Position numbers and translations under genes: made by a program. Below the pieces are notes generated by a model that was given only the letters and a program-made list of their open reading frames with translations, searched no databases and was not told the DNA's origin. 13,880 nucleotides of DNA from Betaproteobacteria bacterium (lineage in GTDB: Bacteria > Pseudomonadota > Gammaproteobacteria > Burkholderiales > Usitatibacteraceae): NCBI GenBank assembly GCA_012274175.1, contig JAAOZZ010000076.1:1-13880 (forward strand), in the 5' to 3' direction. The stretch's first letter is position 1. Every line of letters begins with the position of its first letter. Positions 6,010 to 13,658 of the stretch are shown in pieces.

Positions 6010-6026
6010 ATACCCCCCGAGAGTAT
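6010..6026. promoter_or_regulatory. Imperfect palindromic operator candidate 2, CsoR-family type
   Basis: ATACCCCCCGAGAGTAT: ATACCC and GAGTAT are inverted arms with one mismatch around a 5-base spacer, and the site contains a run of six C. Its centre is about 46 bases from the first palindrome, and it lies 126 bases before the dsrE2 ATG, so it is the better placed of the two to control the rightward promoter. Confidence 0.5.
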
Positions 6027-6152
6027 TACGATGCGCGGCAGCGCGATGGACCAGGCTTGCGCCCGATCAAGCCGACGTCGCGCTACCCGTGCACCATCGA
6101 AGCTGGGGCATGGCCGACGGACAGCACGACGTCCTCTTGGAGGAGGGTGAAC

Positions 6153-6785
6153 ATGGGCGACAACCCGGTTTCCGCACTGGTCGATTCGGCCACGATCGAG
6201 CGCATGGTGCGCGAACGCGTCGACGCGGTCCTCGACGAGCGGCTCGAAGCGAAGCTCGCCGCGTTGAAGGAATCGAGGACGCCCTCGATGACCCTCATCG
6301 CGACCAAGGGCACCCTCGACTGGGCCTATCCGCCCTTCATCCTCGCCTCCACCGCCGCCGCGCTGGGCTGGAACGTGGCGATCTTCTTCACCTTCTACGG
6401 GCTGGAGCTGCTGAAGAAGGACCTCTCGCCCCTGCACGTGAGCCCGCTCGGCAACCCGGCGATGCCGATGAAGATGCCCTTCGGCCCCGACTGGTTCAAG
6501 TCGATCCAGTGGAACATCCCGAACATCGTGCAGGCTTCGATCCCCGGTTTCGAGGCGTTCGCCACTTCCATGATGAAGATGACGATCCACAACAAGGGTG
6601 TCGCGGAAGTCGCCGAGCTGAGGGATGCCTGCGTCGAGGCGGGCGTGAAGCTGATCGGCTGCCAGATGACCGTCGACCTCTTCGGCTATTCCCGCGACCA
6701 GTTCATTCCCGAGGTTTCCGATTACGTCGGTGCCGCTTCCTTCCTGCCCATGGCGCGGGACGCGGACGTGAGCCTGTTCATATGA
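6153..6785 (+). CDS. dsrE2: DsrE2-type sulfur carrier protein (DsrE/DsrF/DsrH-like family)
   Basis: A 210-residue protein. Residues about 11-43 form a charged helix, followed by the DsrE2 core: SMTLIATKGTLDWAYPP (45-61), ILASTAAALGWNVAIFFTFYGLELL (63-87) and GVKLIGCQMTVDLFGYS (164-180). Cys170 in LIGCQMTVDL matches the conserved cysteine expected to carry persulfide sulfur; Cys160 is a second cysteine nearby. DsrE2 proteins occur with rhodanese, TusA and Hdr-like or Dsr proteins in sulfur oxidizers and are thought to pass protein-bound sulfane sulfur along. No rhd or tusA gene is adjacent here. Start ATG 6153 has GGAGGAGGG just upstream. The longer open frame before it has no better start. 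It diverges from the CsoR-type repressor and is followed after 28 bases by a FadL-type gene, probably in one transcript. The family is clear; the precise sulfur partner is unknown. Confidence 0.88.
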   Translation: MGDNPVSALVDSATIERMVRERVDAVLDERLEAKLAALKESRTPSMTLIATKGTLDWAYPPFILASTAAALGWNVAIFFTFYGLELLKKDLSPLHVSPLGNPAMPMKMPFGPDWFKSIQWNIPNIVQASIPGFEAFATSMMKMTIHNKGVAEVAELRDACVEAGVKLIGCQMTVDLFGYSRDQFIPEVSDYVGAASFLPMARDADVSLFI

Positions 6786-6813
6786 GCCACATACATTCAG
6801 GAGGAGCACCCAG

Positions 6814-8136
6814 ATGAAGAAGAAGCTGATCGTCGCGCTCGCCGCGGCGGTTCCGTTCGTCGCGCATGCCACGGACGGATATTTCTCCCACGGCTACGGC
6901 CTGGTCGCCAAGGGCATGGGAGGCGCGTCGATCGCGGTCACCGATTCGGCCTTCGGCGCTGCCAACAACCCCGCCACCATGGTCTTCGCCGGCAACCGCT
7001 GGGAGCTGGGAGTCGACCTCTTCAGTCCCCATCGCAGCGCCGAGCGCACCGACGCCCCGGCCCAGGCCGGCCTCAACGGCAAGGCCGACAGCGACAGCAA
7101 CTATTTCGCCGTGCCCGAGTTCGCGTACAACCGCATGGCCAACGCCAACATGTCCTACGGCCTCACGGTGTACGGCAACGGCGGCATGAACACCGACTAT
7201 CCCGGCGGGCAGATCCCGGCGCAAAGCGCCTGCCAGCTCTTCAACCCCGGGCAGGCGAGCTACAACCTGCTGTGCGGCAGCGGCCGTCTGGGCGTGGACC
7301 TGATCCAGCTGATCGTGGCCCCCAGCGTCGCCTACCAATTCGCGCCCGGGCATTCCGTCGGCATCGCCCCGCTCTTCGCCTACCAGCGCTTCAAGGCCGA
7401 GGGCGTGCAGGCGTTCGACAATCCCGGCTTCTCGACTTCCCCGGGCAACGTGTCCAACCGGGGCTACGCCAACTCGACCGGGTTCGGGGCGCGCGTGGGC
7501 TATTACGGGCGGCTCTCGCCCCAGTTCGCCGTGGGCGTCTCCTACGCCACCAAGATGAGCATGGGCGAGTTCGACAAGTACAAGGGCCTCTTCGCCGAGT
7601 CGGGCGGCTTCGACATCCCGTCCCACTGGGGCGTGGGCATCGCGTTCGATCCGACGGAGCAATTCCAGGTCGCCCTCGACTACGAGCGCATCAACTACAG
7701 CGACTCGAAGTCGGTGAGCAACGCGAGCAGCCTCGTGCTCATGTGCGGCGCGGGCGTGTCCTCGGCGTGCCTGGGGGGCTCGGGCGGCGCGGGCTTCGGC
7801 TGGCGCGACATCGACGTGTGGAAGCTGGGCTTCCAGTACAAGGTCAACCCGGGCCTCACGGTGCGCGCCGGATATAACGTGAGCGACAACCCCATCAAGC
7901 CCGGGGACGTCACCTTCAACATCCTCGCTCCCGGCGTGGTCCGCCAGCACATCACCGTGGGCGCGACCTGGAACCAGGACCGCGACAGCGCGATCACCCT
8001 GGCCGGGATGTATGCCTTCAGCAACGACGTGACGGCCCCGAGCCTCTTCAACGCGTTCTCGCCGGGGCTCGCGATGCAGGAAAAGATCCAGATGCACGAG
8101 TATTCCATCGGCGTGCAATACGCCCGGCGCTTCTAG
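6814..8136 (+). CDS. OmpP1/FadL/TodX-family outer-membrane channel
   Basis: A 440-residue outer-membrane beta-barrel protein. It has a signal peptide (KKK, a hydrophobic core, and probable cleavage after AHA at residue 19), a FadL-like N-terminal plug region with GMGGASIAVTDSAFGAANNPATM (NPA at 52-54), many alternating amphipathic strands, and a C-terminal phenylalanine (QYARRF) typical of Bam substrates. Four cysteines form two close pairs (140/154 and 311/319) in apparent extracellular loops and may form disulfides. FadL-type channels move hydrophobic molecules such as fatty acids and aromatic hydrocarbons across the outer membrane. The start has AGGAGG nine bases upstream and lies 28 bases after dsrE2. 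That pairing suggests a hydrophobic sulfur substrate, but this is inference and fatty acid transport remains possible. Two hairpins follow the stop. Confidence 0.9.
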   Translation: MKKKLIVALAAAVPFVAHATDGYFSHGYGLVAKGMGGASIAVTDSAFGAANNPATMVFAGNRWELGVDLFSPHRSAERTDAPAQAGLNGKADSDSNYFAVPEFAYNRMANANMSYGLTVYGNGGMNTDYPGGQIPAQSACQLFNPGQASYNLLCGSGRLGVDLIQLIVAPSVAYQFAPGHSVGIAPLFAYQRFKAEGVQAFDNPGFSTSPGNVSNRGYANSTGFGARVGYYGRLSPQFAVGVSYATKMSMGEFDKYKGLFAESGGFDIPSHWGVGIAFDPTEQFQVALDYERINYSDSKSVSNASSLVLMCGAGVSSACLGGSGGAGFGWRDIDVWKLGFQYKVNPGLTVRAGYNVSDNPIKPGDVTFNILAPGVVRQHITVGATWNQDRDSAITLAGMYAFSNDVTAPSLFNAFSPGLAMQEKIQMHEYSIGVQYARRF

Positions 8137-8167
8137 CGCGCCGTCGTTCGCGGGCCCGTCCCGCGAT

Positions 8168-8185
8168 TCCGGCCTTCGGGCCGGA
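8168..8185 (+). terminator. Hairpin with TTCG tetraloop after the FadL-type gene
   Basis: TCCGGCCTTCGGGCCGGA: perfect 7-base arms around a UUCG-type tetraloop, 32 bases after the stop codon. The downstream sequence is C-rich with only two T residues, so it lacks a proper U tail. It may end or slow transcription, or protect the 3' end of the dsrE2-fadL message. Confidence 0.5.
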
Positions 8186-8203
8186 GAACCCGTCCCCCTT
8201 GCT

Positions 8204-8231
8204 CGCTGGATCCTCCCCGGAGGATCCGGCG
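8204..8231 (+). terminator. Strong long hairpin before the cNMP/DUF1003 gene
   Basis: Nine-base perfect arms GGATCCTCC and GGAGGATCC around CC extend outwards by CGCT/GGCG with one wobble, giving about 13 paired positions from 8204 to 8231. It is followed by GGTTCCTTT, a modestly T-rich tail on the plus strand. Its position between two plus-strand units fits a terminator for dsrE2-fadL. It ends 56 bases before the next ATG, so a role in the next leader is also possible. Confidence 0.55.
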
Positions 8232-8287
8232 GGTTCCTTTGATACAGTGTCGCTCGGGAAGTCCCCCTGTGCGCAAGGGAGGCACGC

Positions 8288-9130
8288 ATGAGCGACACCG
8301 ATGCGATCGAGGATGTGCCCCTGTTCAGCCAGATGCCGCCGGAGCAGGTGGCGGTGCTCGCCTCCGCTTCCCAGCGGCGCATCTACGAGCCGGGCGAGCC
8401 CATCTTCACCCAGGGCGACGTGCCCGAATTCCTGTACGTGGTGGAGAACGGCGGCGTGGACGTGGTGCTGCCGGGGCAGGGCGAGGAGATCATCCTCGCG
8501 AGCTTCGAGGCGGGTTCCTTCTTCGGCGAGCTCGCGGTGTTCGACAACCAGCGCCGCACGGCGAGCGCCCGCGCCACCTCGGCGACGACCCTGCTCTGCC
8601 TGCCGCTCGCGGTGGTGGCCTCCCTCGTCGACCGCCATCCCGCCGCGGCGCGCCATTTCATGGGCGTCATCATCCAGCGGCTGCGCGGCGCCGACGAGCT
8701 GCTCTCGCGCCTGCAGATCCGCAACGTGAACGACCTCGTGGCGGAGCGCATGACCCTGGGCGAGAAGGTGGCCGACGTGGTGGCGCGCTTCGGCGGCTCG
8801 TGGACCTTCATCATCTGCTTCGGCGTGCTTCTCTTCGCCTGGATGATCGTGAACAGCGTCGCGCTCTTCACCCACCCGCCGGATCCGTATCCTTTCATCT
8901 TCCTCAACCTCATCCTGTCGTGCATCGCCGCGCTCCAGGCGCCCATCATCATGATGAGCCAGAACCGCCAGGCGTCGAAGGACCGGCTCCAGGCCGACCA
9001 GGACTTCCGCGTGAACATCAAGGCCGAGTTCGCGATCCAGCAGCTGCACCGCAAAGTGGACGACTTGCGTGCGAGCCTCATGCAGCACCGGCGGACCGAC
9101 GCGCAGCTGCGCCGCGGCGCCGAAGCCTGA
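8288..9130 (+). CDS. Cyclic-nucleotide-binding domain protein fused to DUF1003 membrane domain
   Basis: A 280-residue protein with two domains. Residues about 11-130 form a Crp/FNR-type cyclic-nucleotide-binding beta-roll, with the phosphate-binding cassette visible as FFGELAVFDNQRRTASARA (78-96), including the Gly-Glu and Arg-Thr-Ala pattern. No helix-turn-helix follows, so it is not a transcription factor. Residues about 150-255 are DUF1003, with two transmembrane helices (about 172-193 and 202-223) and the family signature ALQAPIIMMSQNRQASKDRL (215-234), followed by a helical cytoplasmic tail. It presumably couples cytoplasmic cNMP or another small ligand to a membrane partner. ATG 8288 has GGGAGG upstream. 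It ends 12 bases before the ABC ATPase, so the three genes are probably one operon. Domain assignment is firm; the role is unknown. Confidence 0.9.
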   Translation: MSDTDAIEDVPLFSQMPPEQVAVLASASQRRIYEPGEPIFTQGDVPEFLYVVENGGVDVVLPGQGEEIILASFEAGSFFGELAVFDNQRRTASARATSATTLLCLPLAVVASLVDRHPAAARHFMGVIIQRLRGADELLSRLQIRNVNDLVAERMTLGEKVADVVARFGGSWTFIICFGVLLFAWMIVNSVALFTHPPDPYPFIFLNLILSCIAALQAPIIMMSQNRQASKDRLQADQDFRVNIKAEFAIQQLHRKVDDLRASLMQHRRTDAQLRRGAEA

Positions 9131-9142
9131 AGGAGAATCCCG

Positions 9143-10036
9143 ATGCAGCTCGTGATCCGCGATCTTTCCAAGCGCTACGCCGGCGGCGTGCAGGCCCTCG
9201 ACCGCGTGTCCCTCACCATCGCGCCCGGCATGTTCGGGCTGCTGGGACCCAACGGGGCGGGCAAGTCCACGCTCATGCGCACGCTCGCCACCCTGCAGGA
9301 AGCCGATAGCGGCAGCGCCATGCTCGACGACATCGACGTGCTGCGCGACAAGGACCGCGTCCGGCTGCTGCTGGGCTACCTGCCGCAGGAATTCGGCGTC
9401 TATCCCAAGGTGAGCGCCCAGGAGATGCTCGACCACTTCGCGCGCCTGAAGGGCGTGACCGACGCGCGCGCCCGCAAGGCCACGGTCGAGGCGCTGCTCG
9501 AGCGCACCAACCTCGCGGCCGTGCGCAAGCAGAAGCTGGGCGGTTTCTCCGGGGGCATGCGCCAGCGCTTCGGCATCGCCCAGGCGCTCATCGGCAATCC
9601 CAAGCTCATCATAGTGGACGAACCCACGGCGGGGCTCGATCCGGAGGAGCGCGTGCGGTTCCACAACCTGCTCGCCGACATCGGCCACGACGTGATCGTG
9701 ATCCTCTCCACCCACATCGTCGACGACGTGGCGGACCTGTGCCCCCGCTTCGCGGTGATCAGCAAGGGGCGGGTGCTGCTCGCCGGCGAGCCCCGCAGCG
9801 CCGTGGAGAAGCTCGCGGGAAGGATCTGGCGCCGGGTCGTGGACCGCGACGCCCTCGCCGGGGTGCAGGCGAGCCTGCCGGTGATCTCCACGCGCCTGCA
9901 GTCGGGCCGCACGGTGGTGCGTGTCTACTCCGAGGCGCTCCCCGCGCCGGGCTTCGAGGCGGTGGAGCCCGAGCTGGAGGACGTGTACTTCAGCGCCGTG
10001 GCGGGGCACCTCGAGCCCGCGCCCGCGCCCGCCTGA
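9143..10036 (+). CDS. ABC transporter ATP-binding protein
   Basis: A 297-residue ATPase with all catalytic elements: Walker A GPNGAGKST (35-43), Q-loop Gln82 in LPQEFG, signature FSGGM (135-139), Walker B LIIVDE (155-160), D-loop GLD (164-166) and switch His191 in STHIV. The first 220 residues are the nucleotide-binding domain. Residues about 225-297 are a C-terminal extension ending in an Ala-Pro tail. It belongs to the CcmA/NatA-like group that pairs with two-domain permeases for export or for driving membrane-linked work. ATG 9143 has AGGAG upstream. The next gene, a permease-peptidase fusion, starts nine bases after its stop and is surely its partner. Substrate unknown. Confidence 0.94.
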   Translation: MQLVIRDLSKRYAGGVQALDRVSLTIAPGMFGLLGPNGAGKSTLMRTLATLQEADSGSAMLDDIDVLRDKDRVRLLLGYLPQEFGVYPKVSAQEMLDHFARLKGVTDARARKATVEALLERTNLAAVRKQKLGGFSGGMRQRFGIAQALIGNPKLIIVDEPTAGLDPEERVRFHNLLADIGHDVIVILSTHIVDDVADLCPRFAVISKGRVLLAGEPRSAVEKLAGRIWRRVVDRDALAGVQASLPVISTRLQSGRTVVRVYSEALPAPGFEAVEPELEDVYFSAVAGHLEPAPAPA

Positions 10037-10045
10037 GACCCCATC

Positions 10046-13000
10046 GTGCTCGCCATCGCGTGGTTCGAGTTCAGGACGAAGCTGCGGCGCCTGTCGACGT
10101 ACGTCTACTTCGTGGTCTTCGCCGCGCTCGCGGCCCTCTGGATGGCGGCCGCAGGAGGGGCGTTCGCCTCGGCCAACGTCGTCTTCGGCTCCGACAAGGT
10201 CTACATCAACGCGCCCTACGCCCTCGCCCAGACCATCACCGTGCTGGGGCTGCTCGGCGTGGTCACGGTGGCGGCGTTCATGGGGCGCGCGATCCAGCAG
10301 GACTTCGAGTACCAGACCTTCCATTTCTTCTTCACGAGCCCGATCGGCAAGCGCGACTATTTCGCCGGGCGCTACCTGGGCGCGGTCGCGATCCTGGTGG
10401 TGATCTTCCTCGGCATCGCGTTCGGCGTGCTCGTGGGCACCCATTGGCCGGGCGTGGACGCGACCCGCATCGGCCCGTGGTCGTTCGCCGCGTTCGTGCA
10501 GCCGTACCTGGTGATGCTGCTGCCCAACATCCTCTTCCTCGGCGCCTGCTTCTTCGGGCTGGCCGCGCTCGCACGCCGGATGCTCCCGGTGTACATCGCC
10601 GGCGTCGTGGTGCTGGTGGGCTACCTCGTGGCACTGCGGCTCATTCGCGACATCGACAATCGCACCTTCGCGGCGCTGATCGATCCCATCGGGTCCACGG
10701 CGCTGGGCCTGGTGACGCGCTATTGGAGCCCTGCCGAGAAGAACGTGCGCCTGATCCCCTTTTCCGGCGAGCTCGCCTGGAACCGCGCGCTCTGGCTCGC
10801 CGTGGGCGCCGTCGTCTTCGGCTTCTGCTACGCCCGCTTCCGCATGAGCTTCGCCGCGCCGGAGCGCAAGGCGCGTACGGATGCGAGCCCACGCGAGGAC
10901 AGCGCCGCCGCGCCCGGCGCTTCCGTCGTGCTTCCGCAAGTGCTCCTCGACACCCGGGCGATCGCTTTCCTGCGGCAATTGCCGGGCCTCGTCGCGCTCT
11001 ACCTGCGGGAGACGGTGAAGAACGTCTACTTCCTGGTGATCGTCCTCACCGGCGCGCTCTTCATCCTCGCCAACGCACGCGTGGTGGGCAGCCTCTACGG
11101 GACCAACACCTACCCGGTGACCTACCAGGTGCTCGACTTCGCCTCCGGGACCTTCGGCCTGTTCATGCTCATCATCACCGCGTTCTACGCGGGCGAGCTC
11201 GTGTGGCGCGAGCGCGATGCGCGCATGGCCCTCATCGCCGACAGCCTTCCCACGCCGAGCTGGCTGCCGTTCATCGCCAAGCTCGCGACGCTGATGGCGA
11301 TGCAGGTGCTGCTGCAGGTAGTGGTGCTCGTGTGCGGCGTCATGATCCAGCTCGCGAGCGGCTACACCCACCTGGAGCTCGGGCAGTACTTCTTCCGCCT
11401 CTTTCTGCTGCAGCTTCCCGAGTACTGGATGATCGCCGCGCTGGCGCTCACGATCCACTCGGTGGTGAACCACAAGTACCTGGGCCACTTCCTCGTGGTG
11501 CTCTACTACCTGGTGGAGTCCATGGCCGGCGCCTTCGGCTACGACCTCCTGCTCTACCACTTCGGCGCCGTGCCCAGCGTCATGTACTCCGACATGAACG
11601 GCTACGGGCACCTCCTGGGGCCCGTGCGCTGGTTCCAGCTCTACTGGGCGGCGGCGAGCGTGCTGCTGCTGGTGGTGGCGCGGCTCTTCTGGGTGCGCGG
11701 CGCCGATACCGACTGGGGCGTGCGCGTGCGCATCGCGAAGGGACGCTGGACGGGCCCCCTCGGGCTCACCGCGACGCTGGCGGCGATGGTATTCATCGCG
11801 ACGGGCGCGTGGATCTACTACAACACCAACGTGCTCAATCCCTATCGCACGGAGTTCGAGCAGGAGGAGCTCCGGGCCCAGTACGAGAAAGCGTACAAGC
11901 CGCTCCTCGCCCGGGCGCAGCCGAAGGTGGTCGCGGTGCGCGTGGATGTCGATCTCTTTCCCCGCGAGCACCGCGTGCGCTTCCGGGGAACGTACACGTT
12001 GAAGAACAAGAGCGGCGGGGCGATCCCGGAGCTCTTCGTCAACATTTCCGAGCAGGCCCGGGTGCGCAAGCTCGCCGGGAGCGTGCCGATGCGGCTCGTC
12101 GAATCGCGCCCCGACCTGCGATGGAAGCGCTACGCGCTCGAGCATCCCCTCGAGCCGGGCCAGGACATGACCCTCGACTTCGACCTCGAGTACCCGCCGC
12201 CCGGCTTCACCAACGCGGGCGCGAGCATGATCGTGCTGGACAACGGCACGTTCGTGAACAGCCAGCTCCTGCCCCTCATCGGGTACCAGGAGGGCGCGGA
12301 GCTGGTCCGGGACCGCGATCGCAAGAAGCACGGCCTCGCCCCCAAGGAGCGCATGCACGACCTGGACGACGCGGCCGCCCGGCAGCGCAACTACATCTCG
12401 AGCGACGGGGACTGGATCGACTTCGATGCCACGGTGACGACCTCCGAGGACCAGGTCGCGCTGGCGCCGGGATACCTCCAGAAGGAGTGGGTGGAAGGCG
12501 GTCGGCGCCATTTCCATTACAAGATGGATGTCCCGATCCTCGATTTCTACGCGTTCCTGTCCGCCCGCTACGCCGAGAAGCGCGATGCCTGGCACGGGCC
12601 GAACGGCGACGTCCCGATCGAGATCTACTACCAGCCCGGCCACGAGTACGACCTGGACCGCATGATGGCGGGTGCGCGGGACGCGCTCGACTACTACACG
12701 GCCCACTTCAGCCCCTACCAGCACCACCAGTTGCGCATCCTCGAGTTCCCGCGCTACGCGGCTTTCGCGCAGTCCTTCCCCAACACGATCCCGTTCTCCG
12801 AAGGCATCGGATTCATCGCCAAGGTGGATCCCAAGGACCCGAAGGACATCGACTATCCCTACTACGTGACGGCGCACGAGGTGGCGCACCAGTGGTGGGC
12901 GCACCAGGTGGTGGGCGCCAACGTTCAGGGGGCGACGATGCTCTCGGAGACCCTCGCCCAGTATTCCGCGCTCATGGTGATGAAGCGCAAGTACGGAGAT

Positions 13001-13648
13001 GCGAAGATGAAGCGCTTCCTCAAGTACGAGCTCGACTCCTACCTCCTGGGGCGCGGCACCGAGAGAAAGAAGGAGCTGCCCCTCTACCGCAACGAGAACC
13101 AGCCGTACATCCACTACCGCAAGGGCAGCCTCGCGATGTACGCGCTGCAGGACTACATCGGGGAAGACGCGGTGGATCGCGCGCTCGCCGCGTTCCTGAA
13201 GAAATGGGCGTACCGCGGCCCGCCGTACCCCACTTCGCGCGACCTGCTCGCGGAGTTCCGCGCCGTGACGCCGCCCGACTACCAGTACCTCATCGCCGAC
13301 CTCTTCGAGACCATCACGCTCTACGAGAACCGCGCGGAGTCCGCCACCTATCGCGAGCTGGGAGGGGGCCGCTACGAGGTGACGCTCAAGGTCGCGGCGA
13401 AGAAGCTGCGGGCCGACGAGAACGGGACCCAGAAGGAGGTGCCGATGAACGACTGGATCGACATCGGCGTGCTGGGCGCGGACGACGCGCCCCTGTACCT
13501 GAAGAAGCATCGCGTGGCCTCGGGCGAGAGCACGTTCGCGATCGAGGTCTCGGGCAAGCCGGTGCGGGCCGGGATCGACCCGGTGGTGAAGCTGGTGGAC
13601 CGCCGCCCCGATGACAACACCGTCGCGGTCGAGCGCGGCGGGCCGTAA
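10046..13648 (+). CDS. ABC permease fused to an M1-type zinc metallopeptidase
   Basis: A 1200-residue fusion starting at GTG 10046, nine bases after the ATPase stop with no clear ribosome site, which suggests translational coupling. Two permease halves are visible: one with about six membrane segments within residues 15-265, the second within about 325-592, joined by a charged linker (270-300). Residues about 600-1200 resemble an M1 aminopeptidase, with a beta-rich N-terminal part (VVAVRVDVDLFPREHRVRF), PFSEGIGF (916-923) in the place of the GAMEN exopeptidase motif, HEVAH (944-948) with QWW, a candidate third zinc ligand Glu968 in SETLAQYSA, and Tyr1024 in HYRKGS at the catalytic tyrosine position. 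The spacing His948 to Glu968 is one residue longer than the usual HExxH-x18-E. Topology should place the peptidase on one side of the membrane as a tethered domain. Such fusions exist in other proteobacteria; substrate and function are unknown to me. Confidence 0.9.
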   Translation: MLAIAWFEFRTKLRRLSTYVYFVVFAALAALWMAAAGGAFASANVVFGSDKVYINAPYALAQTITVLGLLGVVTVAAFMGRAIQQDFEYQTFHFFFTSPIGKRDYFAGRYLGAVAILVVIFLGIAFGVLVGTHWPGVDATRIGPWSFAAFVQPYLVMLLPNILFLGACFFGLAALARRMLPVYIAGVVVLVGYLVALRLIRDIDNRTFAALIDPIGSTALGLVTRYWSPAEKNVRLIPFSGELAWNRALWLAVGAVVFGFCYARFRMSFAAPERKARTDASPREDSAAAPGASVVLPQVLLDTRAIAFLRQLPGLVALYLRETVKNVYFLVIVLTGALFILANARVVGSLYGTNTYPVTYQVLDFASGTFGLFMLIITAFYAGELVWRERDARMALIADSLPTPSWLPFIAKLATLMAMQVLLQVVVLVCGVMIQLASGYTHLELGQYFFRLFLLQLPEYWMIAALALTIHSVVNHKYLGHFLVVLYYLVESMAGAFGYDLLLYHFGAVPSVMYSDMNGYGHLLGPVRWFQLYWAAASVLLLVVARLFWVRGADTDWGVRVRIAKGRWTGPLGLTATLAAMVFIATGAWIYYNTNVLNPYRTEFEQEELRAQYEKAYKPLLARAQPKVVAVRVDVDLFPREHRVRFRGTYTLKNKSGGAIPELFVNISEQARVRKLAGSVPMRLVESRPDLRWKRYALEHPLEPGQDMTLDFDLEYPPPGFTNAGASMIVLDNGTFVNSQLLPLIGYQEGAELVRDRDRKKHGLAPKERMHDLDDAAARQRNYISSDGDWIDFDATVTTSEDQVALAPGYLQKEWVEGGRRHFHYKMDVPILDFYAFLSARYAEKRDAWHGPNGDVPIEIYYQPGHEYDLDRMMAGARDALDYYTAHFSPYQHHQLRILEFPRYAAFAQSFPNTIPFSEGIGFIAKVDPKDPKDIDYPYYVTAHEVAHQWWAHQVVGANVQGATMLSETLAQYSALMVMKRKYGDAKMKRFLKYELDSYLLGRGTERKKELPLYRNENQPYIHYRKGSLAMYALQDYIGEDAVDRALAAFLKKWAYRGPPYPTSRDLLAEFRAVTPPDYQYLIADLFETITLYENRAESATYRELGGGRYEVTLKVAAKKLRADENGTQKEVPMNDWIDIGVLGADDAPLYLKKHRVASGESTFAIEVSGKPVRAGIDPVVKLVDRRPDDNTVAVERGGP

Positions 13649-13658
13649 GGGCGCGGCG

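Noticed and set aside
6004..6029. A possible sigma-70 promoter TTGCAT / TATTAC over the second palindrome
   Set aside because: The spacing between boxes is only 14 bases, too short for a normal promoter, so I do not list it.
6031..6150. A 39-residue arginine-rich ORF in the dsrE2 leader, ending three bases before the dsrE2 ATG
   Set aside because: Its position would suit a leader peptide, but there is no ribosome site before its ATG and the composition is that of a random GC-rich frame. It could be revisited if conserved in relatives.
5136..6152. N-terminal extension of dsrE2 in the open frame running upstream to 5136
   Set aside because: It crosses the phosphoesterase, the repressor and the operators antisense. 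The ATG at 6153 has a strong ribosome site and gives the expected family length.
8048..13510. An 1820-codon open frame on the minus strand antisense to the FadL, cNMP, ABC and fusion genes
   Set aside because: It is a by-product of strongly GC-ending codons on the plus strand. Its translation is dominated by H, R, E, V, L, A and G without any domain, while the plus-strand frames carry intact catalytic motifs and ribosome sites.
9739..13614. A 1291-codon plus-strand open frame overlapping the ABC ATPase and the fusion gene in another frame
   Set aside because: It is Arg/Ala/Gly/Pro-rich with no recognisable domain, and the overlapping frame gives a clear ATPase end and permease-peptidase. It is a composition shadow.
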